From Spirochaetota bacterium (GTDB taxonomy: Bacteria; Spirochaetota; B62-G9), in the NCBI GenBank assembly GCA_026990615.1, contig JALXDB010000311.1:1-5395 (forward strand): a stretch of DNA of 5,395 nt, written 5' to 3'. The notes below the pieces were generated by a model. It did not search any database. It had not been told where the DNA came from and worked only from the letters and a program-made list of their open reading frames with translations. The position numbers were made by a program, and so were the translations under genes. This document shows positions 1-5,395 of the stretch, piece by piece. The stretch's first letter is position 1. Each line of letters begins with the position of its first letter.

Positions 1-6
1 CACTAA

Positions 7-1110
7 TTATTTTTTATAGTTTTCGAAGAAATCTTTTACTGCAGCCACACACTTTTCATTTTCCTCTTTTGTTCCTATTGTAATTCTGAAGAGGCCCTTT
101 CTTCCCTTAAATGGATTTTGCTTTCTCAGGATGATCTTATGTTTTTCCATTATGTAATCAACGATTTCTTCTGAGGTAGCCCCTGTAGGAGAGGCATCAA
201 TCAAAATATAGTTTCCATTTGTATGGTATACCGTAAGTCCTTCAATTTTTGAAAGTTCGCTCTCTATATAGTCTCTTCCTTCGTTTGTAAGTCTGACCTT
301 TTCTTCCATGCCTTCCTGATCATTGAATGCAGCATAGGCACCAAAAGCGCTCATTATACTGATGTTCCAGGAGAGTATGATTCTGGAAATGATGTTGATA
401 ATCTCAGGCTGACCAAGAGCATAGCCGAATCTCATTCCTGCTAATCCATATGCTTTGGAAAGAGTTCTGGAAATTATCATATTCGGGTACTTTTTAATAA
501 GGTGAAGTTTAGAATTTTTTAGCCCTGAGTATTCAATGTAAGCTTCATCAACTATAACTACTATATCATGCTTTGCAAGCCTTTCATATACACTGTCCTC
601 TATCAGGTTACCTGTAGGATTGTTTGGGTTTGCAAGGATAACAATTTTGGTTTTTGGGTTAATAGCGTTTTCGATTGCATCTATGTCGTATTCCCAGTTG
701 TCCTTTGCAAGGATGGAAACAGTTTTGGCTCCAATGATATTGGCCCTTTGAATATAAATACCATAGCAAGGTAATGATTGAATCAGCTCATCACCTGGCT
801 GCATAAAGGCTCTGAATGTCATATCAAGCACTTCAGTGGATCCGTTTCCTAAAACAACCCAGTCAGGGCCATCTAGACCGTTAATCTCCGCAATTCTCTT
901 TTTGATGTGGGTAAGAGAATCAGGATATCTGTTTGCCATTTTCGACCCTTCAATTAGTGCATCCAGAACCTTTTTCTGAGGTGGAAAGGGCCCTTCATTT
1001 GACATCATTCTAATAAGGCTTGGGTCTTCCCATGCTTTTTCGATGTGTGGTGAAAAGTATGGTTTTAAACCTTCAAGCCATGGATTCATTAATTTCTTTA
1101 CATCTGCCAT
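7..1110 (-). CDS. HisC-like class I/II PLP-dependent aminotransferase
   Basis: A 367-residue cytosolic fold-type I aminotransferase, about the length of histidinol-phosphate aminotransferases (HisC). Visible motifs: GNGSTE at 88-93 (PLP phosphate loop), NPNNPTG at 161-167, DEAYIEY at 188-194 with the PLP-nitrogen Asp188, SKAYGLAGMR at 218-227 with Schiff-base Lys219 and Arg227, and the C-terminal FRITIGTKEEN at 341-351. Against E. coli HisC from memory, Tyr18, Tyr62 (NRYP) and two arginines 13 residues apart (Arg329, Arg342) align with residues that contact PLP or the substrate phosphate. The usual NENP motif is NEGP here (38-41). The start is supported by GGAG at 1118-1121, 7 nt upstream. 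It lies 88 bp downstream of the permease gene and probably has its own promoter. No other his gene is present, so it could be a stray HisC or an aminophosphonate transaminase; the known AEP transaminase PhnW belongs to class V and is unrelated in sequence. Family is sure, substrate is not. Confidence 0.93.
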   Translation of the reverse strand: MADVKKLMNPWLEGLKPYFSPHIEKAWEDPSLIRMMSNEGPFPPQKKVLDALIEGSKMANRYPDSLTHIKKRIAEINGLDGPDWVVLGNGSTEVLDMTFRAFMQPGDELIQSLPCYGIYIQRANIIGAKTVSILAKDNWEYDIDAIENAINPKTKIVILANPNNPTGNLIEDSVYERLAKHDIVVIVDEAYIEYSGLKNSKLHLIKKYPNMIISRTLSKAYGLAGMRFGYALGQPEIINIISRIILSWNISIMSAFGAYAAFNDQEGMEEKVRLTNEGRDYIESELSKIEGLTVYHTNGNYILIDASPTGATSEEIVDYIMEKHKIILRKQNPFKGRKGLFRITIGTKEENEKCVAAVKDFFENYKK

Positions 1111-1117
1111 TTACCTT

Positions 1118-1121
1118 CTCC
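1118..1121 (-). promoter_or_regulatory. Ribosome-binding site of the aminotransferase gene
   Basis: GGAG within AAAAAAGGAGAAGG lies 7 nt before the ATG at 1110. It fixes that ATG as the start of the aminotransferase. Confidence 0.8.
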
Positions 1122-1152
1122 TTTTTTAAGATTTTAAATAAAATTTTTCAAC

Positions 1153-1181
1153 AAGATATACCATATTTTTCTGAATGTCAA
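1153..1181 (-). promoter_or_regulatory. Candidate sigma70 promoter for the aminotransferase gene
   Basis: A perfect -35 hexamer TTGACA (1176-1181) is followed after 17 nt by TATCTT (1153-1158, 4 of 6 matches to TATAAT). TATATC (1155-1160), preceded by TGG, is an alternative -10 at 15 nt spacing. The -35 lies 17 bp past the permease stop codon, and transcription would start roughly 35 nt before the aminotransferase ATG. This would let the aminotransferase be made without the transporter. No terminator is visible between the permease and this site, so read-through from the operon is also expected. Confidence 0.55.
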
Positions 1182-1198
1182 TGAATTTGTATAGACGA

Positions 1199-2890
1199 CT
1201 ATAGAACCTCAATGCCTTTTTTCTTAAAAATTGAAAGGAAAATAACATGAACAGCAACTACTATAGCAACTACGATCGTTGACATTGCACATGCGCTTTC
1301 AAAGTAACCATCGTCAATAAGGTGAATGATTGTTATGGATGCAAGGTCAACCTTTGGTGAAACCAGGAATATTACAGCACTGATTGTAACCATACTTCTT
1401 TCGAAGAAGAATAGAACATTGTTCCAGAAACTTATCCTGCTCAACGGGAAAATTACATGGAAGAAGGATTTAGGCAAATCTGCTCCCAGAGATGTTGCAG
1501 CCTCGTCAATAGACTTATCGATGTTTTTCATATTTGTCATTGTTGATAGCATACCGAGTGTAAAATTGGCCACTATAATGTTTAAGATAATGATTGAAGC
1601 CTTGTAGTAGAGCCAGTTTACCTTAATGAATGCAAGTATGTAACCCAATCCTAAAACCAGCCCGGGAATAGCTGCAGGAAGTACCGTGATAAGGTATAAA
1701 GCATGCTGACCTTTTGGTTTTCTCTTTTCTACGATGTATCCCGCAATCAGTGTGAGCCAGGCTCCAAAGAATGCAACTATAGCCGAAATCCAGAAACTCG
1801 TCCATACAACACTAATGGACCTTCCTCTATGGGCGAAGTTATAATGCCTTAATGAAAAGGTCGTTAGCCATTTAAGTATCTGCCTTGACTCTCCAGCTCT
1901 ACCGCCCCACACATCAACTATAGATGTCCAGAAGATTGTCAGAAAGATTACGATTATCGAGCCGGTTATCAAAATTGAGAGGGTCGTAAAAAGTGCTCTT
2001 TTAGATTTGCTTGAAGGCCTCAGGAATGGTTTGGCAGCACCACTTATCAAAGAATAGTTTCTCTTTGTAAAGTAATTGTTCAGGACGAATGCCAGAACGG
2101 CTGGTATTAGTAGAATGACACTTATAGTAGCACCAAGGTCGAATCTCTGCATCCCCTCTACCTGTGTGTAGATCTCCGTTGCGAGCACGTTGTAATCACC
2201 ACCGATTACTATGGGGTTTCCAAAATCAGTAATTGTAAGGTTGAATCCTAAAGCAGCTGCAGAGAAGATACCGTAACGGGCAGAGGGTATGGTTATTTTC
2301 CAGAAAACCGTTAATGGACCGGCTCCAAGGGATTCAGCAGCTTCATTCAGCCTTGTATCAACGGCAGAAAGGGTTGTTATAAGTATGATTAAAGCGTAAG
2401 GGAAGCAGTAGAATACCTCGGAAATTATTATCCCTGTTGGTCCGTATATATCCCACTTTCCATTGAACATGTTTGTAAAAAGTCCGTTTCTTCCGAATAG
2501 TGAGATGAGAGCAAGAGCCTGAACTACCGAAGGTGCCATAAGGGGAAGTGAAGAAACTGCCTTATAGAACCTTTTCCCTTTGATGGTTGTTCTTGTGAGG
2601 GCATATGCAACTAAAAATGCCGAAACAGTTGTTATAACTGTTGTTACACTTGAAACGTAGAGACTGTGCCATAGTGATTTTCTCACATATGCCTTTCCAA
2701 AGTACTCAAAGTAGTTTTTAAGGGTTAGCTTTCCTTCTGCTATAAAGCTTGTTTTGAGTATTTGAAACAAAGGATATAAAAGAAACATCAGGAAGAAAAT
2801 ACCAAAAATACCTACAATAATATATGATATTGCTTCATCCGGCAGTACAGTTTTTACCGGTTTTATCTGTAATTTTTCTGTTCTTTCCAT
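1199..2890 (-). CDS. phnU2: Fused two-module ABC importer permease, PhnU2-like (putative 2-aminoethylphosphonate)
   Basis: A 563-residue inner-membrane protein with two complete ABC permease modules in one chain, so one polypeptide can supply the whole membrane channel. Each module carries an EAA loop that docks on the ATPase: NEAAESLGAG at 182-191 and DEAATSLGAD at 462-471. Hydrophobic segments fill about 21-45, 75-98, 110-132, 150-175, 205-230, 250-272, 300-325, 360-387, 398-422, 430-450, 495-510 and 535-556, roughly six per module. The stretch TDFGNPIVIGGDYNVLATEI (221-240) and the second-module VSP-DLAS-DDG pattern near 510-528 resemble, from memory, PhnU2 permeases. Related FbpB-type ferric-iron permeases are also fused, so iron is the main alternative. 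The gene starts 11 bp after the ATPase gene ends; its GGGAGG (2897-2902) overlaps that gene's stop codon, pointing to coupled translation. Permease identity is very sure, substrate moderately so. Confidence 0.93.
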   Translation of the reverse strand: MERTEKLQIKPVKTVLPDEAISYIIVGIFGIFFLMFLLYPLFQILKTSFIAEGKLTLKNYFEYFGKAYVRKSLWHSLYVSSVTTVITTVSAFLVAYALTRTTIKGKRFYKAVSSLPLMAPSVVQALALISLFGRNGLFTNMFNGKWDIYGPTGIIISEVFYCFPYALIILITTLSAVDTRLNEAAESLGAGPLTVFWKITIPSARYGIFSAAALGFNLTITDFGNPIVIGGDYNVLATEIYTQVEGMQRFDLGATISVILLIPAVLAFVLNNYFTKRNYSLISGAAKPFLRPSSKSKRALFTTLSILITGSIIVIFLTIFWTSIVDVWGGRAGESRQILKWLTTFSLRHYNFAHRGRSISVVWTSFWISAIVAFFGAWLTLIAGYIVEKRKPKGQHALYLITVLPAAIPGLVLGLGYILAFIKVNWLYYKASIIILNIIVANFTLGMLSTMTNMKNIDKSIDEAATSLGADLPKSFFHVIFPLSRISFWNNVLFFFERSMVTISAVIFLVSPKVDLASITIIHLIDDGYFESACAMSTIVVAIVVAVHVIFLSIFKKKGIEVL

Positions 2891-2896
2891 TTCGTT

Positions 2897-2902
2897 CCTC
2901 CC
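2897..2902 (-). promoter_or_regulatory. Ribosome-binding site of the permease gene, overlapping the ATPase stop codon
   Basis: GGGAGG lies 6 nt before the permease ATG, and its first G is the last base of the ATPase TAG stop. A ribosome ending on the ATPase gene would sit directly over this site, which favours coupled synthesis of the two subunits. Confidence 0.8.
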
Positions 2903-3987
2903 TAAGCCTGAAAAGCTAAAAAGTCTTCTGGTGGAAAATATAGATAAACTTCATCGTTCATCTTGATAAGCATCTTTTCAAAATCTTTTTCTGTTATATC
3001 AACTATTACGTCTTTACCATCGATCTTGATCAATGATCTAACTATTACACCCAAAAAAGTTACAACGGCTATCTTGCCTTTTTTCAGGTTTGTTTTCTCT
3101 ATGTCGTTGGGCAGGTTTGAGCCGTTTTTGTATAAATGTATCTTCTCAGGTCTGATTGAGATACTAACCTTGCCTTTCGAATAGGGAAGATTGCTTACAA
3201 CGTCTTTTGTTACCAAAAACTGTCCCCAGGATCCTTTTACAACGTTGTTGTCGAGGTCGCCATCAAAGAAGTTTGATGTGCCTACGAAATCGGCTACAAA
3301 CTTGGTTTTGGGGAACTTGTAGATCTGAATTGGCTTGTCAACCTGTTCAATTGACCCGAGGTTCATTACTACAACTCTGTCTGATATGGAGAGGGCCTCT
3401 TCCTGATCGTGTGTTACGTATACCATTGTAATGCCGAGCTCTGTTTGAACCCTTTTTATCTCAGCCCTGAGGTTTACTCTGATTTTGGCATCAAGAGCTG
3501 ATAGCGGTTCATCGAGCAGAAGTATCTGCGGGTAGGTGGCAAGAGATCTTACGAGGGCAACTCTCTGTTGCTGGCCTCCTGAAAGCTCTGGCGGGTATTT
3601 GTACTTTTGATCCCGAAGCCCTACCAGATCTAGCAATTCATCCACCCTTTTATCAATCTGGTCTTTTGGTACCTTTCTCATTTTCAGACCGAAACCGACA
3701 TTCTCCGCTACTGTCATGTGGGGGAATAGTGCGTAGGACTGAAAAACAATACCAAAGTTTCTCTTCTGAGGGATTACGTCGTTAATGACCTTTCCATCGT
3801 ATTTGATGATCCCCTCGGTAGGGACCTCAAACCCGGCTATCATTCTCAATGTTGTTGTTTTACCGCAGCCGGATGGTCCAAGAAAACAGATGAATTCTCC
3901 CTCTTTGATTTCAAGATTCATATTGCGTACTGCAACAATCTTGTCAAACTTTTTGGTGAGGTTCTCTAAAATTAAATCTTTTCCCAT
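2902..3987 (-). CDS. phnT2: ABC importer ATP-binding protein, PhnT2-like (putative 2-aminoethylphosphonate)
   Basis: A 361-residue cytoplasmic ATPase that drives the adjacent permease. All nucleotide-binding motifs are intact: Walker A GPSGCGKTT at 37-45, Q-loop Gln83 in VFQSYALFPH, signature LSGGQQQR at 135-142, Walker B ILLLDEP at 155-161, D-loop SALD at 163-166 and H-loop His193 in YVTHDQEEA. From about residue 235 a C-terminal regulatory TOBE-type region follows, including SIRPEKIHLY at 277-286. The length and the TOBE region are typical of the spermidine/iron/AEP class (PotA, FbpC, PhnT). The ATG at 3987 has GGAGG at 3994-3998, 6 nt upstream. Position next to a PhnU2-like permease and a PhnS2-like binding protein is the main reason for the AEP assignment; the ATPase sequence alone cannot separate AEP from iron or polyamine importers. 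Confidence 0.93.
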   Translation of the reverse strand: MGKDLILENLTKKFDKIVAVRNMNLEIKEGEFICFLGPSGCGKTTTLRMIAGFEVPTEGIIKYDGKVINDVIPQKRNFGIVFQSYALFPHMTVAENVGFGLKMRKVPKDQIDKRVDELLDLVGLRDQKYKYPPELSGGQQQRVALVRSLATYPQILLLDEPLSALDAKIRVNLRAEIKRVQTELGITMVYVTHDQEEALSISDRVVVMNLGSIEQVDKPIQIYKFPKTKFVADFVGTSNFFDGDLDNNVVKGSWGQFLVTKDVVSNLPYSKGKVSISIRPEKIHLYKNGSNLPNDIEKTNLKKGKIAVVTFLGVIVRSLIKIDGKDVIVDITEKDFEKMLIKMNDEVYLYFPPEDFLAFQA

Positions 3988-3993
3988 TTAGTT

Positions 3994-3998
3994 CCTCC
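3994..3998 (-). promoter_or_regulatory. Ribosome-binding site of the ATPase gene
   Basis: GGAGG lies 6 nt before the ATG at 3987. The context GGAGGAACTAAATGG differs by one base from that of the permease gene (GGAGGAACGAAATGG). It supports this ATG over the out-of-frame ATG at 4000 that overlaps the site. Confidence 0.8.
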
Positions 3999-4000
3999 AT

Positions 4001-4023
4001 TTCTATGTTGTTAGTTCTATGTT
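4001..4023. repeat. 9-bp direct repeat just upstream of the ATPase ribosome-binding site
   Basis: TTCTATGTT occurs at 4001-4009 and again at 4015-4023 (14-bp period). A shorter TTAGTTC is also repeated at 3989-3995 and 4011-4017. It lies in the untranslated leader of the ATPase gene. It may be a small local duplication or a protein-binding site; nothing in the sequence decides. Confidence 0.6.
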
Positions 4024-4066
4024 TTTAATTCTTTATTGCTGCCAAATAGTTTTAAAAAAAAGTTAC

Positions 4067-4095
4067 AGATTAAGAGAAAGTGAAATTTTTATCAA
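4067..4095 (-). promoter_or_regulatory. Weak candidate promoter for the ATPase-permease genes
   Basis: TTGATA (4090-4095, 5 of 6 matches to TTGACA) is followed after exactly 17 nt by TAATCT (4067-4072, only 3 of 6 matches). It lies between the large hairpin and the ATPase start and would give a leader of about 70 nt. The -10 is poor and the region is AT-rich, so chance is a real possibility. Confidence 0.3.
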
Positions 4096-4102
4096 ATTTT
4101 GA

Positions 4103-4176
4103 AGATACATCCATCACTGGAAGGATGAATCAGGTGTTGTTTTGCTGATTTAACCTTTCAATGATGGAATATATCT
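4103..4176 (-). other. Long imperfect inverted repeat / RNA hairpin between binding-protein and ATPase genes
   Basis: Read on the minus strand, arm 4176-4145 pairs with arm 4133-4103 around an 11-nt loop (4134-4144). Hand pairing gives 28 pairs over 31 positions: two are G-T wobbles, with three mismatches (4158/4120, 4153/4125, 4151/4127) and one bulged T (4168 or 4169). The inner seven pairs centre on AATCAG/CTGATT and the outer block on TCCATCA/TGATGGA. No T-run follows on the minus strand, so it does not look like a standard terminator. It could be an intercistronic mRNA structure, an RNase III target, a leader RNA or a decayed miniature inverted-repeat element. The hairpin is seen directly; its function is unknown. 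Confidence 0.7.
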
Positions 4177-4222
4177 GGATTTTTTAGAGCGATTTACTTC
4201 TCAAAGAACTAAATATAAATAT

Positions 4223-4248
4223 GGCGGTGGGGGGTGGAGCCCACCGCC
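4223..4248 (-). terminator. GC-rich terminator-like hairpin after the binding-protein gene
   Basis: A perfect 9-bp stem, GGCGGTGGG pairing with CCCACCGCC, closes an 8-nt loop and begins 13 bp past the binding-protein stop codon. The following minus-strand sequence is AT-rich (ATATTTATATTTAG) but lacks a pure T-run, so it may terminate only partly or protect the 3' end of the mRNA. Such a site between a binding-protein gene and its transporter genes would keep the binding protein more abundant than the membrane parts. Confidence 0.65.
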
Positions 4249-4261
4249 GGGGACTGAACTT

Positions 4262-5317
4262 TTACCTGAGGAATTTATCCTGCCAGGTGATTATGATATC
4301 AGCTCTGTTAACAGCCTGCCATTCGAAATCCATAGGAATGAGCTTGATATCTTTCAGACGAGGAAGATCTGGACGTGCAGGTGGAATTCCGGGTTTTGTT
4401 ACACCGATTTTCCACTTTGCATAGAGCTTCATAGCCTCATCTGAAATAGCCCAATCGAGGAACTTCTTTGCATTGTTAGGATGTTTTGCACCCTTCATAA
4501 GAGCATTTGCCTCGAGCTCATATGCGCTTCCCTCTGCAGGAAGAACCAGTTCAACCGGCTTTCCTTCTTTCTTGAGGTTAGCAATAACAAATGCAAAGGA
4601 GCAGCCAATCACATACTCACCTGCAGCAGCATATTTAGCTGGCTTTGATCCACTCTTAATGTACTGACCAATGTTCTTGTCAAGTTTTTCGAGGAACTCC
4701 CAGCCTTTGTTGTCTTTGACCGGTTTATTCTTGTAGTCAGGATCCATAGATTCGAGAATACCGGCTACCTGCAAGAAACCTGTTCCGGAGCTGGCCGGGT
4801 TAGGCATAATTACCTGGCCTTTATATACCGGATTTGTAAGGTCCTGCCAGGAATGAGGCATTGGGAGATTGTACTCTTTCAGCTTTTCAGTGTTTACTGC
4901 AAAAGCTGCAAGATACAGGTCAATGGCGTACCAGTAATCGTTAGGATCTTTGAACTTAGCAGGAATCTTATCGCCGTCTTTTGGCTTGTACGGTTCAAAG
5001 AATCCTCTCTGTACATAATCCATGAGATAGGTGACTGCCCAGCCATAGACAAGATCTGCCTGAGGATTCTGTCTCTCAGCAATCAGTTTTGCGCCGAGAA
5101 TACCGGTTGAAAACCTTGTCCAGTTGATCTTAAGACCGAGTGAAGCTTCAGCTGCTTTGATGTAGTCCTGTGTTTCATCAGTCTCAAGTGATGTGTAGAG
5201 TGTGATCTCGTTGCCTTCCTCTACAGCCTTCTTGGAGCTTTCTTTTTGCCCCTCGGCAAAGAGGAAAGAAGGTACCAACAAAGCCAACACTGCTGCAAGT
5301 ACAATTAACTTCTTCAT
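4262..5317 (-). CDS. phnS2: Periplasmic substrate-binding protein of ABC importer, PhnS2-like (putative 2-aminoethylphosphonate)
   Basis: A 351-residue secreted binding protein that captures the substrate for the downstream ATPase and permease. Residues 1-21 form a signal peptide (MKK, hydrophobic core, SFLFA) with likely cleavage before Glu22. There is no lipobox cysteine, so the protein should be free in the periplasm. The mature part looks like the type 2 periplasmic fold: ITLYTSLE at 38-45 is the first strand, with NPQADLVYG at 84-92, MPNPASSGTGF at 171-181 and SGSKPAKYAAAGEY at 222-235 in the order expected for FbpA/PhnS-type proteins. From memory the PNPASSGTGF and GSKP-AAAGEY segments fit PhnS2 best; a ferric-ion binder is the alternative. 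The ATG at 5317 is chosen because AGGAGG lies 7 nt upstream and it starts a proper signal peptide. The frame is open further upstream to a TTG at the window edge, but those 26 codons overlap the promoter and ribosome-binding site. Confidence 0.93.
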   Translation of the reverse strand: MKKLIVLAAVLALLVPSFLFAEGQKESSKKAVEEGNEITLYTSLETDETQDYIKAAEASLGLKINWTRFSTGILGAKLIAERQNPQADLVYGWAVTYLMDYVQRGFFEPYKPKDGDKIPAKFKDPNDYWYAIDLYLAAFAVNTEKLKEYNLPMPHSWQDLTNPVYKGQVIMPNPASSGTGFLQVAGILESMDPDYKNKPVKDNKGWEFLEKLDKNIGQYIKSGSKPAKYAAAGEYVIGCSFAFVIANLKKEGKPVELVLPAEGSAYELEANALMKGAKHPNNAKKFLDWAISDEAMKLYAKWKIGVTKPGIPPARPDLPRLKDIKLIPMDFEWQAVNRADIIITWQDKFLR

Positions 5318-5324
5318 AACTACT

Positions 5325-5330
5325 CCTCCT
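5325..5330 (-). promoter_or_regulatory. Ribosome-binding site of the binding-protein gene
   Basis: AGGAGG lies 7 nt before the ATG at 5317, a near-ideal site. It decides the start against the upstream in-frame ATG at 5362 and TTG at 5395. Confidence 0.85.
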
Positions 5331-5366
5331 TCTATATAAAATTTTTTAAAGATCAGCTTCATATAT

Positions 5367-5395
5367 AACTTAGCATAGAGAGAGAGAGTTGTCAA
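5367..5395 (-). promoter_or_regulatory. Candidate promoter of the binding-protein gene
   Basis: A perfect TTGACA (5390-5395) lies at the very edge of the window. Seventeen nt further is TAAGTT (5367-5372, 3 of 6 matches to TATAAT). A better-looking TATGCT (5372-5377, 4 of 6) lies only 12 nt from the -35. The implied leader of about 40 nt is normal. Anything further upstream is outside the window. Confidence 0.4.
5377..5388. repeat. (AG)6 dinucleotide repeat inside the candidate promoter spacer
   Basis: Six uninterrupted AG units (CT on the transcribed sense) occupy most of the interval between the TTGACA element and the possible -10 hexamers. It is a short tract, but its place means unit gain or loss would change promoter spacing by 2 nt each. 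Confidence 0.85.

Noticed and set aside
568..774. Plus-strand open frame opposite the aminotransferase
   Set aside because: A shadow of a well-supported gene with cysteine- and valine-rich unnatural composition and no ribosome-binding site.
1326..1607. Plus-strand open frame opposite the permease
   Set aside because: Antisense shadow of the second permease module; no start signal and no family resemblance.
3207..3431. Plus-strand open frame opposite the ATPase
   Set aside because: Antisense shadow rich in arginine and cysteine; no start signal.
3944..4000. Short upstream ATG frame (about 18 codons) overlapping the ATPase start
   Set aside because: Its ATG overlaps the ATPase ribosome-binding site and has no such site of its own, so translation is unlikely.
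4054..4061. T8 run on the minus strand as an intrinsic terminator before the ATPase gene
   Set aside because: No stable stem lies directly before it; the large hairpin ends about 40 nt upstream.
4221..4424. Plus-strand open frame starting in the terminator hairpin
   Set aside because: It is antisense to the binding-protein 3' end, has no ribosome-binding site and no recognisable domain.
4853..5110. Overlapping open frames on both strands inside the binding-protein gene
   Set aside because: Both are out of frame with a gene whose motifs run through the entire stretch; no separate start signals.
5318..5395. In-frame N-terminal extension of the binding protein to a TTG or ATG upstream
   Set aside because: It would bury the signal peptide, runs through the (CT)6 tract and the TTGACA element, and ignores the ideal AGGAGG before the ATG at 5317.

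Overview
The window carries four genes, all on the minus strand. Read in the direction of transcription (right to left) they are: a periplasmic substrate-binding protein (4262-5317), an ABC ATPase (2902-3987), a fused two-module ABC permease (1199-2890) and a HisC-like PLP-dependent aminotransferase (7-1110). The first three form a complete importer. Motifs recalled from the families match best the putative 2-aminoethylphosphonate (AEP) importer set (PhnS2/PhnT2/PhnU2), a branch of the ferric-iron/spermidine/AEP importer superfamily. The substrate is therefore inferred as an aminophosphonate or a similar small anion, not proven.

Layout: 5367-5395 is a candidate sigma70-type promoter with a (CT)6 run inside its spacer, followed by a strong Shine-Dalgarno and the binding-protein gene. 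The 274-bp gap (3988-4261) between the binding-protein and ATPase genes holds a GC-rich terminator-like hairpin, a remarkable 74-nt imperfect hairpin, a weak candidate promoter and a 9-bp direct repeat. The ATPase and permease genes are separated by 11 bp, share nearly the same translation start context and must be one operon. The aminotransferase follows after 88 bp, with its own good candidate promoter. No mobile element, CRISPR, tRNA or rRNA is visible, and no plus-strand reading frame looks real.

Organism: moderately AT-rich bacterial DNA with strong GGAGG ribosome-binding sites. The binding protein has a signal peptide ending FA followed by EGQKES and no lipobox cysteine. That style (F-A-x-G-Q-K-E) is common in spirochaete binding proteins and fits a cell with an outer membrane. 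Spirochaete is my best guess from pattern memory; it is not established.

Working model: the binding protein captures the substrate in the periplasm and hands it to the fused permease, and the ATPase powers import. The co-oriented aminotransferase keeps the HisC residues that handle a phosphorylated substrate, so it may deaminate an imported aminophosphonate. The usual AEP-degrading genes (phnW, phnX) are not in the window, so this link rests on gene order and residue conservation only.
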